DNA of 64,000 bases from Trichoplax sp. H2 (GCA_003344405.1 NOWV01000074.1:186001-250000); one strand, 5' to 3'; shown: positions 1 to 14,600, counted from the stretch's first letter. The notes: generated from the letters alone by a model not told the origin. Translations and numbers: made by a program.

Positions 1-1717
1 GTCTTGTTTGTACTGACCTTAAAGAAAGGATATTACATGGTGCAATTTGCTTTGGTATGTAATTATATATTTTAATGATATATACTACAAGTTGGTAATA
101 TCGATGTGTTTGTTGTTTCTTGTTTAATCCGATAAGAAATAACATCGTTTTTGCTAAGCTTAAATTTTATTGGATTAAATTCTAGTTTGGTTGGACTCAT
201 ATAATCATATTACTTTTGGTTGCTCAATCCCATCTGATGATTCAAAATATTTTCGAAGGCCTAATTTGGTAAGATTTTTTTAATCAAACTTACTTATAAT
301 AATGACGTACATGATTGATTGTCAGTATTGATCAGATTATGGTACTACCTGTTATAGGTTCTTATTACCTGTATCACTGGTTATTTGTAATGACATTATG
401 GCGTACATTTTTGGTAGGGTGTAAATACTTTCTAGCTTAAATATATTAAGAATTGAAATTTTGGTACTTTTATGCACCGTCAACTTGATAATCCTTAATG
501 TCCACGCTTAAAATTTGTTTTACATGTTTGTACCAATAGGATTCTTTTTTGGTCGTACTCCTCTTATTAAGGTATCTAAAGTTGCTGTGAAACTAAAATA
601 CTCATTATATTTAACAGTTAACAAAGAGTCTAAGGTGATTGAAATTATGTGAGTGTAAAGCGTGATGTAATTCGTTTCAGTTATCTCCCAAAAAAACCTG
701 GGAAGGATTCATTGGTGCCCTATTTTCTACATTGATTTTTGGTTTCCTTGTGAGTTTATGTGAAGCTAATTGCAATAGAATTTTAACCAAGTTAGTCGTC
801 ACTTTCTCACTTAAAGATGTCATATATTAACATTCTATTTCTGCGTTATCAGTTTACCAACTTCTTAGCTCGATATCAATATTTTGTTTGTCCAGTAAAG
901 GTAAGGTTGCTGGCAATTGATTTCATTTTTGCAAGAAATAATTGTGTTACTGATGTGACTAAAAATTTTTTAGTATAACAGCACTCTGAACAAGGTTAGA
1001 TTAGAGTGTGATCCGTCCTATGCCTTTCGATTAAAAGAATATACTATTCCAGTTGAAATACAGAGTTTGCTACAATTGGTTTGTAGAATATTTTTATGTT
1101 ATAAAAATTAGTGGATTTGAAAGCTGTAAAATAAGAATCGCCTTTATAACATTACGTTCAAGGTGGGAATATATTACAAAACCGTCATTATGTATCCCCT
1201 TCAAGTGCACACTTTGGCTTTCTCTATATTTAGTTCTTTAATAGCTCCTTTTGGTGGTTTCTTTGCTAGTGGCTTTAAACGTGCATTTAAAGTTAAGGTA
1301 AGGGTTCATAATACAGTGCAGTTGGTTATTGACAACAAGCTTGTTACTACGATCATTATATCGTTTCATTGCCTTTGATAGGATTTTTCTGAAGCTATTC
1401 CTGGTCATGGTGGTCTAATGGACAGATTTGACTGTCAACTTCTTACCTCAACTTTCGTCCATGTTTATTATTTTTCATTTTTGAGGTATGTACAGCAATT
1501 AGTTGTGAATTATGCATTTTTTGTCATCTAAGTTGGTGGAATGGACTAGCTAAATTGTTTTCAACGTTAAGATGCAGCAAGATAGTTTGCTTTCTTTTCA
1601 CGTAGGAGTGAAGATCCAGCTAGACTGTTGGGACAAATTCGCAGGCTTAATGTAGATAGTCAGTTGTATCTCTTCAACGAGATCAAAAAGCTATTGGAGG
1701 CTGCTGGAAAACTCTAA
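1..1717 (+). CDS. CDS1: Phosphatidate cytidylyltransferase (CDP-diacylglycerol synthase), 3' part
   Basis: Makes CDP-diacylglycerol from phosphatidic acid and CTP, the precursor of phosphatidylinositol and cardiolipin; an integral membrane enzyme, of the ER in animals. The window starts inside the gene, so the N-terminal half is missing. Exons in phase: 1-54, 186-268, 358-413, 540-571, 681-749, 853-900, 974-1078, 1163-1297, 1382-1485, 1606-1717. The translation carries [54 protein letters not shown] and FRLKEYTIP, all close to human CDS1/CDS2. The family signature is intact across the 1163 and 1382 exons: [11 protein letters not shown], then [12 protein letters not shown], with the metal-binding aspartates. 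The C-terminus follows animal CDS length. The exon at 1163 carries about three extra residues relative to human. Vertebrates have two paralogues; which one this matches cannot be told. Confidence 0.95.
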
Positions 1718-3960
1718 ATCGATGTGATAAGTTTTCCCTTGTCACAACTGAATTGGTAATGTCGGGATTTTCAACTTGATTGAAATAATGCATATGCGTT
1801 CACCTACAGTAGTAGCGGCTTATCCTTGACAGTTTTTCATTATTGCTGTCATGGTTTGTTTTTAACACTAAATAGTACTTTTTATTGCTGGGTCAAATTA
1901 AGTTGATTATCGGTAATACAGTAGGATGTTTATTTTAATATTATGTAATAATTAAGTTTTGAAATGTATAGATATCCAGTGATGGTGACGTCTAGATAGT
2001 ATTCTTGTGAATTTGTTCTTGTTATTCGATGCCTTTTTTTGTTTTCATGTTTTGACTGCAGAAGTCCATGTATTCAATTTCCTCACGAAACTATTTCGAT
2101 TCTATTATCAAGACCGAAAATGAGATCACTTTAATTTCCTTACTACATTTTGCAGTTATCAACATGTTACGATGTAATAGTTGTGTACGTACAAGCAATT
2201 AGGTTTGGAAGTTGATGGATTGTTGCATTCATTTAGGTGTTGATTGAAATCCTAGCAAATGAATTAGCATTTAGAGTTTAGATTGGAGATTTATTAGAAT
2301 CTTGTATCTCAAGATACAAGTTAGTGGGCTGTTAGAAGTCAAGTTGTATCATTCTGAAAGTATATTGTATTCATCTTCTATTTTATTGTATCACTTGCGA
2401 TTTTTTGATTATTGGGATTGCCGTCATCCCATTTTAACTACGAGACAGAATATTTGATATTATAGCACCTATAGGATGTGAATTAGCAATCATTGCTAGG
2501 CATACTTTATGCATTTTAATTCAACCTGATCCAAAATGTAGTTGATGTGACGTTAGACCTTGTCTATTTGCAGTATATTCATTCATTACTTGGATGGATA
2601 CCTTTGTTTAGTTGTGTTGCAACAATTCCTGTCGATGTTAACCATACATGAGTTTAATAAATAAACTTTTTTGGTTCTATTTCAATAGGTCTAATTGATG
2701 TTGAACAATATACAACTACAGTACATTAATTCATCAACTAGCTATCCACAGCCTAGTGAGCTGAACTTTTCTGACTCCATTGGAGTTGTTTACACTTTAC
2801 AGTAGTCAGTCACGTACCACAAATCCACAATACTGTACAGCGCGTTGTTGACTCAGTCTGTGATGTATCTAGTACATATCATTAGTATCACAGCAGCATG
2901 ATACAGTTGCTAAACATGTAGTGATCAGATCTGATAATGATGTAGAGCATAGACTACGACTACTTTTGGGGAAAACATTGGCAAGACATGTGTGTGTCTT
3001 TCAAGGATGCTTTCCATGAATTTGCCCTATTTATTCGAGTAGTCTGGTTATGTACTCTCTGTCTATTGATAGGACTTGTATCGTTTGGTCCGTTCCATAG
3101 AGGCAAAAGAAAAGGCGTTTTTATTTTTTGACGAGTATCACTAGTATAGTGATCGTTATTTCTTGTTTTTTCCTGTCTAAGTGTATATATATACTGTACA
3201 TTATAGACACGTATGCGTATACTTTCATGGCCTACTAGAAAAAGACCTTGTTGTCTTCTTTTCGTCCTCCGTGCTACTTTGTACCAGAAAGTCGGTGATT
3301 GTGTGCATTGAAAGTCTCCATGGAGGACGAATCACTCCGAGTTGCAGTCTCCTCGCACCAGATGTTTGTTGCTAGTACGATAGCAATGATTGCAAGATTG
3401 CCTAGTCCATATTAGGGGGATATTGTTGGAAGCCAACGGAAACAGTGGAAAGTTGTTGTACTGTGATTGATTTGATCCATTGATTTATTAGTCTATTGAG
3501 GGTAGTGGTTGAACAGGCCGTGAGGTGGTCAGTCTATCTTTCCAGTTGGCACCATGTTGCAAAACTTCCGTTACCACCTGACTGACTCCACTACGATATC
3601 CTAGAGACCCTTGTCGATCAGTTGCATGGATAGTTTTGTATCAGTTATTCGTCATGACTGTATGTACTGGGAAAAGGCTAGAAGAAGTAGAGTCCTATGG
3701 CGTCGACAGTCAAGGCAAAAGTGACGGTTGTTGCTGACCGATTCTTTTAGCCTGCGGAAGAAAGACGAGCGTGCAGTACAACGTTTCCAGTTGAGTCGTT
3801 TACTATACTGTACTACTTGTGTACACTACAGTACAGGACTCTTTTGGGGGTTTTCCTGCCATTGCGGTAGTAAACTATTAGCCATGCAAAATAGAAAATA
3901 CTCTTGAAAATAAATAGAATAGAAATCAATGATATTATAAATAAATAAATAAATACTCGA
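1718..3960. other. Intergenic region, CDS1 3' flank
   Basis: No convincing coding exon on either strand. From about 2700 the base composition becomes less AT-rich than around it and short TACAGT/ACTGTA words begin to appear. This suggests the repeat family that dominates 4.0-5.6 kb extends here in diverged form. A 64-residue open frame at 3181-3375 has no recognisable similarity and I treat it as chance. Confidence 0.5.
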
Positions 3961-4035
3961 TTGCTCAATGGATGATGCAACTGTGTACAGTATACAGTGT
4001 ACAGTACAGAAATGGATTGAGACGGTGATCGTGCT

Positions 4036-4540
4036 GACTTTTCTTTCGGAAGTTGTTGTTTTGGTATAGTGTAGCAGTCAGTCCAATTGGGCGTTGCAGT
4101 ACCTGGACAGTGGAGCGGTACAGTCCATTCTGCTACAGTACAAAGCTACACCATTCTGTTGACTTTTCTTTTGGAAGTTGTTGTTTTGGTACAGTGTAGC
4201 AGTCAGTCTAACTGGGCCGCTGCAGTACCTGGACAGTACTGTACTGTAGAATAAAAAAAGTCCATTCTGCTACAGTACAAAGCTACAGTACACCATTCTG
4301 TTGACTTTTCTTTCGGAAGTCGTTGTTTTGGTATACAGTACTGTACTGTAGTGTAGCAGTCAGTCCAACTGGACCGCGGCAGTACCAGGACAGTAGAGTA
4401 CATCCAGTCCATTCTGCTACAGTACAAAGCTACGCCATTCTGCTGAATTTTCTTTTGGAAGTTGTTGTTTGAAATACAGTACAAAGCTACACTATTCTGT
4501 TGACTTTTCTTTCGGAAGTTGTTGTTTTGACAGTAGAGTA
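4036..4540. repeat. Tandem minisatellite, units of about 125-142 bp with GTAC-rich spacers
   Basis: A block beginning GACTTTTCTTTCGGAAGTTG recurs at 4036, 4161, 4303, 4445 (slightly altered) and 4502. Unit spacings are 125, 142, 142 and 57 bp. Each full unit also has a GTAGCAGTCAGTCC segment and a TCCATTCTGCTACAGTACAA segment. The 142-bp units differ by short expansions of ACAGTACTGTA-type sequence, so the palindromic word is the variable part. Confidence 0.85.
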
Positions 4541-4558
4541 CATTCAAGTACGCTAGCG

Positions 4559-5640
4559 GCTAGCCCATGGTATCCCAGCCAGCCGATCGGTCGGCTGGAG
4601 TACGCATGCCCCTTGCCAAGGGTCCATAGTGAGTGAATGTCGGCATCGGCGATCAGTAGAGAACGTAGAAGGTTGTAGCAAGATTGATATGATTGCAGGG
4701 TTTTGTGCTTGAATGCATTTGTATTTGGACTTGGCAGCAGAGCAAGCAGATCGTCCAGCTGGAGTACGCACGAGCAGTCGTAGCCGTTTCGGCTACAGTA
4801 CAAAGCAATTCCATTCGTACTGTAGTCTACAGTACACTACACGCTAGCCCATGGTATCCCAGCCAGCCGATCGGTCGGCTGGAGTACGCATGCCCCTTGC
4901 CAAGGGTCCATAGTGAGTGAATGTCGGCATCGGCGATCAGTAGAGAAAGTAGAAGGTTGTAGCAAGATTGATATGATTGCAGGGTTTTGTGCTTGATTGC
5001 ATTTGTATTGAAATCGGCTTGCACCCGGGACTTGGTACTAGAGCAAGCAGATCGTACGCACGAGCAGTCGTAGCCGGTTCGGCTACAGTACAAAGCAACT
5101 CCATTCGTACTGTAATCTACAGTACACTGCACGCTAGCCCATGGTATCCCAGCCAGCCGATCGGCCGGCTGGAGTACGCATGCCCCTTGCCAAGGGTCCA
5201 TAGTGAGTGAATGTCGGCATCGGCGATCAGTAGAGAACGTAGAAGGTTGTAGCAAGATTGATATGATTGCAGCAAGATTGATATGATTGCAGGGTTTTGT
5301 GCTTGATTTCATTTGTATTGAAATCGGCTTGCACCCGGGACTTGGCACTAGAGCAAGCAGATCGTCCGGCTAGAGTACGCACGAGCAGTCGTAGCCGGTT
5401 CGGCTACAGTACAAACCGATTCCATCCGTACTGTAGTCTACAGTACACTGCACGCTAGCCCAGGGTATCCCAGCCAGCCGATCGGTCGGCTGGAGTACGC
5501 ATGCCCCTTGCCAAGGGTCCATAGTGAGTGAATGTCGGCATCGGCGATCAGTAGAGAACGTAGAAGGTTGTAGCAAGATTGATATGATTGCAGGGTTTTG
5601 TGCTTGATTGCATTTGTATCGAAATCGGGTTGCATTTTGG
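4559..5640. repeat. Four tandem copies of a roughly 290-bp unit upstream of Bicaudal-C
   Basis: Copies begin with GCTAGCCCA at 4559, 4853, 5133 and 5454. Lengths are 294, 280 and 321 bp, and the last copy stops after about 185 bp. The third is longer partly because a 20-bp piece (around 5264-5285) is doubled. Each unit holds a GC-rich imperfect palindrome (CAGCCGATCGGTCGGCTG), then TGCCCCTTGCCAAGGG, a central segment ending GATTGCAGGGTTTTGTGCTT, and a tail of TACAGTACAAAG and CTACAGTACACT. The fourth copy diverges about 30 bp before the ATG of Bicaudal-C, so the array forms the gene's immediate upstream region. Confidence 0.9.
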
Positions 5641-5664
5641 AGATTTGGACGAAGCACGTCGACT

Positions 5665-8600
5665 ATGGCTGCTGTGGCAAGCGATCACAGCAGCAATGCT
5701 AGTAGCGATCGTGATGAAAGAGAGAATGAAGACGATGAGACGCGTACCGGGGATGAAATGGAAGAGCGTTTTCGGGTTGATCGAAGAAAGCTGGAACAGA
5801 TGTTACAAGGTAGAGAGAGAGAGAGATCATCAAGCCCGTCCTCCTTTTTCATTTTTGACTCGTTGCAATTTGTTTATCATTGTTGATCCAAATTCCTTGC
5901 TTGTCGTCTGCTTGATTCATTCTTGTTGTCTCTACATCTATCGACAACTGACTTTGCCCATCTTCTTTTTATGTTGATTGCACTTTAGCTACTGACAATG
6001 GTCCGATAGAATCGGGTGAAAAATTCTTCAAAAAGGTAAAAATGAAGATTATTATCTAGCCAACAATGCTCGCCAACACCATAGTCATACTAGACTATCG
6101 TCATCGTTGTCATGTATCATCATCAATATAGCCCCCCCCCCCCACCAAAAAAACACTCTCCACTCCACTTGTTTAGCGTATGTTGATCGCTAGTGCAATG
6201 CCATCCTTTTCAACATGTCTCCTTTCTCTTCTATTTAGATCATGGAAGATACCTTGACGCATATCACTTGGCCTGCTAAATTAAAAATTGGCGCTAAGTC
6301 TAAAAAAGGTAAGTTGTACAAAGAGAAACAACCATTTCAAAATACAATCCCATTGCCCTTCTTCTTGCCAACATACAATCCCATCGTCAATTCAATACAA
6401 CCCTTTTGCCTTTCTTCATACACACCAACTACCAACACAAATCGTCCAACAATCCAATAACAACTTTACACAAATCAAACTCATGGCCATGTTGTCGGCC
6501 ATCACAGGATTGCCTATTGGAAAAAAATAACCCATTCAATTGGATAGCCATTCTCCCTCATACTGTCGTATTTTCAGTTGAAAAATCAACAACAACGCTG
6601 GCTAGGCGAGTTATTATTTTTTTTTTATTTTTTTTTTTATTTTTGGGGGGGGGGGATTAATGGATGAATGCATCATAATTGGTGGAAGTGGAGTCATTGA
6701 ATGGATATCAACGCCATTGGAAATACAACATCTCCAGAGTTAATCAATCATCGATCTGCTGGATGATCAACATTGGACTGGGTATTTCTATGTCGATCAT
6801 GCTTATCCTTTGCTCTGTCTTTTTTCCACCGCGTCGTCCATCATGCCATGGAGTGAGCGATCGATCATCGACGAGAGGATCATGCTCAACTGCATGGATA
6901 GTTACTACCACCAAACATGGAGTTTAGTAACCCATAAAAAGACTCATCATGATGATGATCGCGATATCAAGACCGATCGCTGTATGAAACGAAGTCAATG
7001 GATCAATGACTTGAAGGCTTAACGTGTTTGATGAAGGATCCACTGAAGGAGTTATGATGATGAATAAAACCTTCTATCGATCTCAATGATTAGCTGGTAA
7101 TCAATGCACTTAAGTCATTTTTCTTTCCCTCCCCCTACCGTGGTAAGGCAATCTTGTCCAGTCGAGTCCAATAGACAACATAGATTGATTGAGAAGGATG
7201 GCATGTCAAGCCCATAAAATTCACTTTGACCACTCTATAGTCCATCCAATCCATTCAAGCCCCCCATTTTCCATCTTGCACTAAATTGTAGTCATGACCA
7301 CATGCATATTATGATCACTTAGCCAACGTTGCTAAGCTTGACTTTGTTACTTGGGTCCATGCATTACAAAACAATCCTTTCCACTGGCCACAGATGGGTT
7401 GAGATCATTCATTAAGCCTTTGGGCAATGCCAAAATGATATTGACATCAACTTGGGGCAATGGACCCTTTCAACGACAATTGCTTTTTTTCCACATCAAC
7501 AACATTCATTCATGCACTGCAGTATGTTGATTCATCACCGATGTAGTTTGTTGCTGTCAAGTAAATTATTAAGTATGAACTTTAAACTTTTTCCAATATT
7601 GAACCCACACATTGCACACCTTCTGCACCTTTACCCCCCTATGCCCCCCCCCCNNNNNNNNNNNNNNNNNNNNCCCCCCCCCCATACAAGCCATCCTTCT
7701 CACACGATCTTGCCTTCATTGAAAATCTCCCTCCATGACAGTCATGGTGGAGAAAAAAAAAAAATTCAATCCACTTCTTGTTATACAACTGCAACTGTTA
7801 CGATTGCCTCCAGGCAAATAAAGAGATAAAAAAGCATCAAAATAAATGAAGGGGGGCATACTGGATAGACCATCATTGTTTGGAATCGAGTTGGAATCCA
7901 TAACCATTGCACTGTATGTCCATGATGACTAGAAAGTAGACTGCACCAATCGACGATAACATTCCACATCGTCCACATTCATGGATTAAAATTTTTTTCC
8001 ACTTGAGATTGACTACAATAAAGGTAGTGTTGGTTCAACTTGATTCAATTTTTAAACTGTTCAAATGAAAGATCAATTAGTAGGATAGAGGCAAATTGAA
8101 ATGACTAAAAATGATCCAAGTTAGTTAATCAAAAGAATGGCAGATTATTTTTCATCTTGATTCAATGAAAATGAATTTTTCTATGATTCCAAAAAGCAAA
8201 CTTGTATCGCGCCCTTCCTTTGATGATTTATATAAATGATACAGTAATTATCCTATTGGAATCGAGAAATGGAGGAGACGTTGAACTTTCTCCATTCACC
8301 TTACAATAAAAGGAAAACTACATTGCATTGCTACATACTTGTAATGCAATTGAAATGGATTCGCTCTTACTAAGTCAAAATGACCGCGGTCAATCAATAA
8401 ACAACCGACTACAGACTCTACTCGTAATTGTATCCCCTAAAAATGACCATTTCCAACATGGACTCCTCTTTCTATTCTAAGCAATTTTCTATGACCATCA
8501 TGTTGCCATCGAATCAATTCATCACTTGACTACAATTGACATTTTGTGTAGCAATGATGACAGGTTTACAAGTAAAGGAAAATAGTCAAACTGGTGGTCA

Positions 8601-11600
8601 AATTCTAAATTTCTTTTATTGATAGTATCGACTTGGCTTTACATTGCCATGCTGCAGTGCGGGGTCTTCTTGTCTTACTCTTTTCTACTCTAGCATGTCC
8701 AATTATTACTCTAGTCTGGAGGACCCTTTCTTCCATGCTGATACAATGTGTAATGTCTACAATAGCATAGTCAAATAGAATGACATACGTTAAATTATGT
8801 TACCCTATTGGAAGTATTGAAAATAGTCATACTAGATTGGCTATACTATCGCTCATGTCTATATCTATCCAATATGCCTAGTGAAGACGAATCATGCATT
8901 TATTTACAACCCTATTGCAATCTTCCAACCTACGATGACACTAAAATGACTTCATTAAAATCGTTCCAACACTTGCCGTGTCGTCGTAGTACTGTCCACA
9001 TTTTATTGCTCTCTCTCTCTCTCTCCCTCTTCATACTATCAATCATAGTATCAATACATTTAGCAATATGGACAACACCAATAATAGCCAATACACTCCT
9101 TTTATTGTAGACAATTATGGGCAATGTTGCCGTGAAAACAGTTTTTACTATTGACTTTTACAGTGTACAACTGGATAGAAAAGATTTTAAAGAATGACAA
9201 ATACAACTGGCTTAGTTGGACGGATTGAAATGTAGTCATGCTATTAAGATAGATATGGCTCCCTTTCTACTGTAGAATAAAACTTCATTTAAAAAATACA
9301 CATGTCTAAAAAAAGAATTCAATAGCAACAGTATCGTTGAGTTCAATTTCAATGTGTTCTTGTCGCCAAGATAACTTGGACTCTTTATTTTAACATATAT
9401 CTATAGGAATACAAATGTTAAGCTTGATCATAACCACTACTCGAACTGATTGCATTTTTACACTCTTTTACTAATGGATGTGGTAATCAATATATTTTTA
9501 GATCCTCATATTCGAGTTATTGGTAAACCTGAAAACGTTCAATTAGCCAAGGAAAAAATCATGGCAATACTAGACACCAAGGTAAGCATTCTAAAGAACA
9601 TAATAAACCATCCTTAGAAAGGAAAAAATCAGTGACACTATACGTATACAGTTACAAAATGGTATTGTCAATATTTTTTCTAGTTCCGGAATAACCATTG
9701 CTTACAATAGTTACAATAGAGGAAAACTATTCTTGATTTGTAGTGGTTCTGGTTAAGTTTTTATACCGCGATTATCACATATCAATCGATAGCTGTCTCT
9801 GTAGCACATAAAGTTCGATAGATTGCAACTACTCACAATCGAATATCGACAAAGAATAATCCATCTCAATGTAGCGGTAGATTAAAGTATGTCTAGTTAG
9901 TTTAAATCAGCAACTGCCTTATTAGTGTATACTTAGAAGGGCTATGTTGACTATGCTCCAACTACTTGATGAAGATACATACCGATCACTTTTCAATACA
10001 CTATACCCAAGAGACTATTTAAGTAAATAATTCGCAAATCCAACTCTTCTACAAATAGTTATCATGTTGGTTATCGTTAATCTTAAGATTATAAATTAGT
10101 TGTAGTATATTCTCTTTAAAATCAATCATTTAATTATTTTTATCAATTTCACTTGATAGTCCAATCGAGTAACTTTGAAAATGGATGTTTCACATACGGA
10201 TCATTCTCACGTTATTGGTAAAGGTGGCCAAAACATCAAAAAAGGTTTGACATCATCACAACGATTCCATTTTGTATGATAAGCATGAAAAAATTTTCTC
10301 CCTATTTTTGCATACGAGTATTACTATCGAAATGGGGTTGCATTCAAGGATTCCCATTCGACAGTAATTTCCTTTGCGTTACTCGTATATTTTACTTTAG
10401 TTTACATTAAGCTTCAAAATTCTACTTCACTATATCCTGCATAGTATAAACTAGTAGACAAAGCGATATACTATTTCTACTTTACACTTGATTAATGTGA
10501 TTAGTGCCTAGAAGTAAATGATTGATTATTAATTTACCAATACGTTGTTCTTCTATCTTTGGTAACGATAAAAAATTGCCTTATTGAAAGTCATGATGAT
10601 GATTCCAGTATTATTAGTGTTCTATCGTTGCCATGCTAGATGCAAACGATGATATTTGTGATATCCGTTTAACTTGCTTTTTGAGTTTTCATGAGATAAT
10701 TGAAAATTAGCCTTAAATTTACTAATGGACTGTTATTATTTTTCTCTCGTAACACAATTCTCCCCTATGTTTGATACAGTGATGCAAGAAACAGGTTGTC
10801 ATATCCACTTTCCGGATTCTAATCGAGGCTCGCAAGGAGAGAAAAGTAATCAAGTTTCAATTGCTGGTCAACCTATTGGTGTTGAATCAGCTCGTGCACA
10901 AATAAGAGTAAGTTACATAGCACAGCGCATAACGATATCATTGCAATATACACGGATGCCATTCTCATCGATCGACAGCAAATGCAATTGCAATAAAATC
11001 ATCCATGTGAAACGATTAGTACTCCTTATTGATTTTTAGGAATTATTACCGCTAGTATTGGCTTTTGAGGTTCACACTGGTGCTCAACAGAGTGGACGTA
11101 CCTTATCTGATCAATTTTCATCCTTAATACAACAACTGATAGAGAAATTTAATGTAACGATAACTTTCAAGCAGGTTAGCAATCACTTTCGTATTAAATA
11201 ATTGGCAGTGCAATGACAATCTTGTTATGTTGCCACTAATCTCTAATGCGCTTGCTATCATTTCTAGAAACCAAGACTAATGGCTACGACAGTTTTAGTG
11301 AGAGGCTCTCAAAACAATTCTACTGCCGTTAAAGTAAAATTTCTTACATTGCTCTTACTTTATGTTGTTAAAATTATATATTAGGAAATTGTTTGTGAAG
11401 AATACTTATTGCTTCAGCAAATAGGCTATTCTATAAATCAATTAAATGTTAATTACGATTTTTTTTCGCGTTGTAGGAGGCTACTGCTACCTTAATTGAG
11501 GCATTATGTGGAAGTGTGGTTGTAAGTGATAACAATAGTCCTAGTACAGTATATTGTAATTTGATTAATCAAGTGTGATCGTTCTATCATCCTTAAAACT

Positions 11601-14600
11601 ATACTATACTGCTCTATAGAGCATGATCCCAGTCAGTGTTCAACTCGATATTGCTCCACAGCATCATACTTTTATTATTGGTCGTGGCGGCTCAAATATT
11701 AAAAATATTATGCACCGAACTGGTTCTAGGTAAGTTATTATTTAGCCCCAATGTAGCTTTTGTTATGCTATCAAAATAGGTCTAATATTAAATAATGCGA
11801 GATAATTAGCCTTTTATTGTGTAATAAGAGCTTTATGGTTGTTACTGAATCACATTTTTTCTTGATTTTAGTATTCATTTTCCTGACACTAACGCTGCAC
11901 CATCGAAAAGAAGTACCGTCTATATAACTGGAGAAATCGAAGCCGTTTGCAGAGCTCGTGAACAACTTATGGTAGATATAATTTCTAATCATTGTCTATT
12001 GCCTTTTTGGTATGAGTTTAGAAATGATAATGAATACTTCTCTATGCTTAGGGCTGTTTACCATTAGTCTTAATGTTTGACATGAAAGAAGATATCGATA
12101 CTGATCAAGGTAATATTCCTAAGAAATAGAATCAGTTTCAAAGGTCATTGTTGCACTATACTGCTTGTTTAAGAACCATCGTGTAACAGGATAGAAATTC
12201 GTAAGCGTAGATTATTCTATAATAATTAAGGAACATTTATTTTTAGGTTTAAGCAACTATCTAATGGAAACTCTGGATGTTTACATAAACATCAAACCTA
12301 AGCCTAAGCAACCTAGCAAGGTAAAAATAAATTCAATTTCAAATAAATGTTACACTACACTAGTAAAGTTAACCTATTTAGGAGTGTGCAGTACAGTAAT
12401 ATCCTATTTATTTAATGCTTAACTGGTGAACATTTTCATAGTCTGCTATAGTAAAAAGTGTAGAAAAGAACGCGTACAATATGTACAGGGCGCGTGTTCA
12501 ACTTCTTGGTATCGATCCACAGCAAAATCCCAGTCAGTTACCGCCACCTCCGATCAGTATATCAGAAAATGTCGATAACAACCAACGTAATGGTACAAAT
12601 TATTCCAAAAGGCAAACACCTAGAGCATCAAATTATAATAATAGTGGTGTTTCATCAACCAATTCCTATAACAGTAATGGCTTGCGTGGTGTACAAAGTC
12701 CTATACCGAGTCCTGGTAGTCATAGTTCTGGTTCTGCTAGTCCTATTAATTCTCCATGGTTCCTTGGGGCGTCACCATCAACTTCACCAGGATATCCGAT
12801 GTCTCCTCAAAATTACGACATGATGGAAAATAGCCCTTCAACAATCCCTGAAAGGCGTAATCCAATGACTGCATTTCCATATCCTCCTAATTCAGGAAAT
12901 ACTCCTCATATGCCTCATATGCCACCTGGTCTAAATCCTCTTAACAATCAAATAAGATCACAAAGTCCGATGCTCACCGCTAAAGATAGCACCACAATCA
13001 CATTTAGAGTACGTATGCACTGAGATATAAATTTTACTTGTAGTTTCGTCTCATTCAATGACGTTATCCTTTTACTTTTTTAGCCAAATGATTATAGAAA
13101 TAAAGGAGATTTAACCACAAAGGGCAAAAAAGGTACAATTCTTTCGTATAAGTATTTTGTTTATATAAAATTCTAAGATATACCGAATTCTACTCAATGA
13201 ATTAATTACAATTTTTGTTACTGTTGTGCAAAGATTATGTCAAAAAGGCTGTTAATGTATCCTTCAATAATAAGACGAGGAACATAGCTAACGATAGCGA
13301 TTGTAGCGTTGGATCTTTACTTCCCAAAGAGGAAGGAAATAGAGACACGCGATCGTTTAGTGCTTCCTCTGGTGAAAATGATAGCTTTACCGGTAGATCA
13401 AACACTGGTATACTTTCTGGCATCAATTCTTCACCTTTGCGCTCTTCAAGCTCTTCACCAGATGATGTTGATTACGTAGACAGTCCTCGATCATCGGGAA
13501 CTATGTAGGGCATTATATATTTATTTATTTATTTAAATACTATTCTATCATTATTTAACAACTTTACTTTATGGCTATAGCGGTGATCATCGGAATATGC
13601 CTAATAATACCATGCAATCACACGTAAGTGGCGCGTTATGAATTTATATAGATATTGCTCTGTTTTGCTGAGATGAATCATCGTAAATATCTATCACTTT
13701 TAGGAATTGGATTATGAAAGAAAAAAGTACTTAGCCTCTCTGGGTAAGATTATTATTCGACTCTGTAATTAGACTGTAATTTCGATAATGATTATTAACT
13801 AGAACTATGGTCATTCAATATTTCAATACTTGGTACATTGCAGCGATGCAAACTGAAGTTGTTCCATCGAAAGTACGGACGCCGACGTATTCATGGATCG
13901 GTTATGGTTTCTCAAAATCGGTACCAGGCTCAATGTTGAAAAAAATGGTACAAGGACAAATAGCTAATAGATTAAGAAATTTATCTATCATATTAACCAA
14001 AGTATAATTAATTTTTTTTTACAATGATATCATAAAGATGGAAGAAATGAATGCTCCAAATGCTAAGCCGCAAAAGGTAACTACATTGTAGTTGTTTATT
14101 ATTAATATGAATAGTTGTCATTTCTATATACTATATTTATGCTTGAATGAAAATTAATTTAAATACCTTACTGTACCTTTGCCATGCGCTCAGATTGCAC
14201 TTGTATTATCTTTAAAATAAATTTCTTTAATATTTATGTCATTTTTTAGCCAATTCTCTCAAGCAATACCATTAATTTATCATCCACTTTACCCAATAGC
14301 CAGCTAATGCAACAACAGAATGTTAGTATTGTAATATCTGTTGTAAAAATTTTAATTCATTAAGCTTAACACTTGCAAGTTTTTCTGTATTGCTAATACC
14401 CACTTACTGAAACATTTACAGACCAATAACATTTGGTCCAACGACTTAAGTTCTACTAGAGATAAGCAAGGTACAATAAACGCATTATTTACAAATTTGC
14501 TCTTATTTAAGGCGTAATACTGTTTTTACATTTTACGGGTTGATATCTAATGCGTGTCTATTTACAATTTACATCATAGATTTTAGTACGATGAGTGGCA

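Larger units (their letters stand above)
6309..9501 (+). other. BICC1: Long third intron of Bicaudal-C with homopolymer tracts and a gap
   Basis: This intron is about 3.2 kb; most introns in the window are under 700 bp. It contains a T-rich run followed by a G run near 6618-6655, poly-C on both sides of a 20-N gap at 7654-7673, and a CT microsatellite near 9011-9026. A C run near 6130-6143 lies just upstream, in intron 2. Several open frames of 60-125 residues here are low in complexity and are not conserved sequences I know; I read them as chance. Confidence 0.7.

Noticed and set aside
4203-5657. Minus- and plus-strand frames of 70-170 codons upstream of Bicaudal-C
   Set aside because: They repeat once per tandem unit, overlap on both strands and have no splice or homology support.
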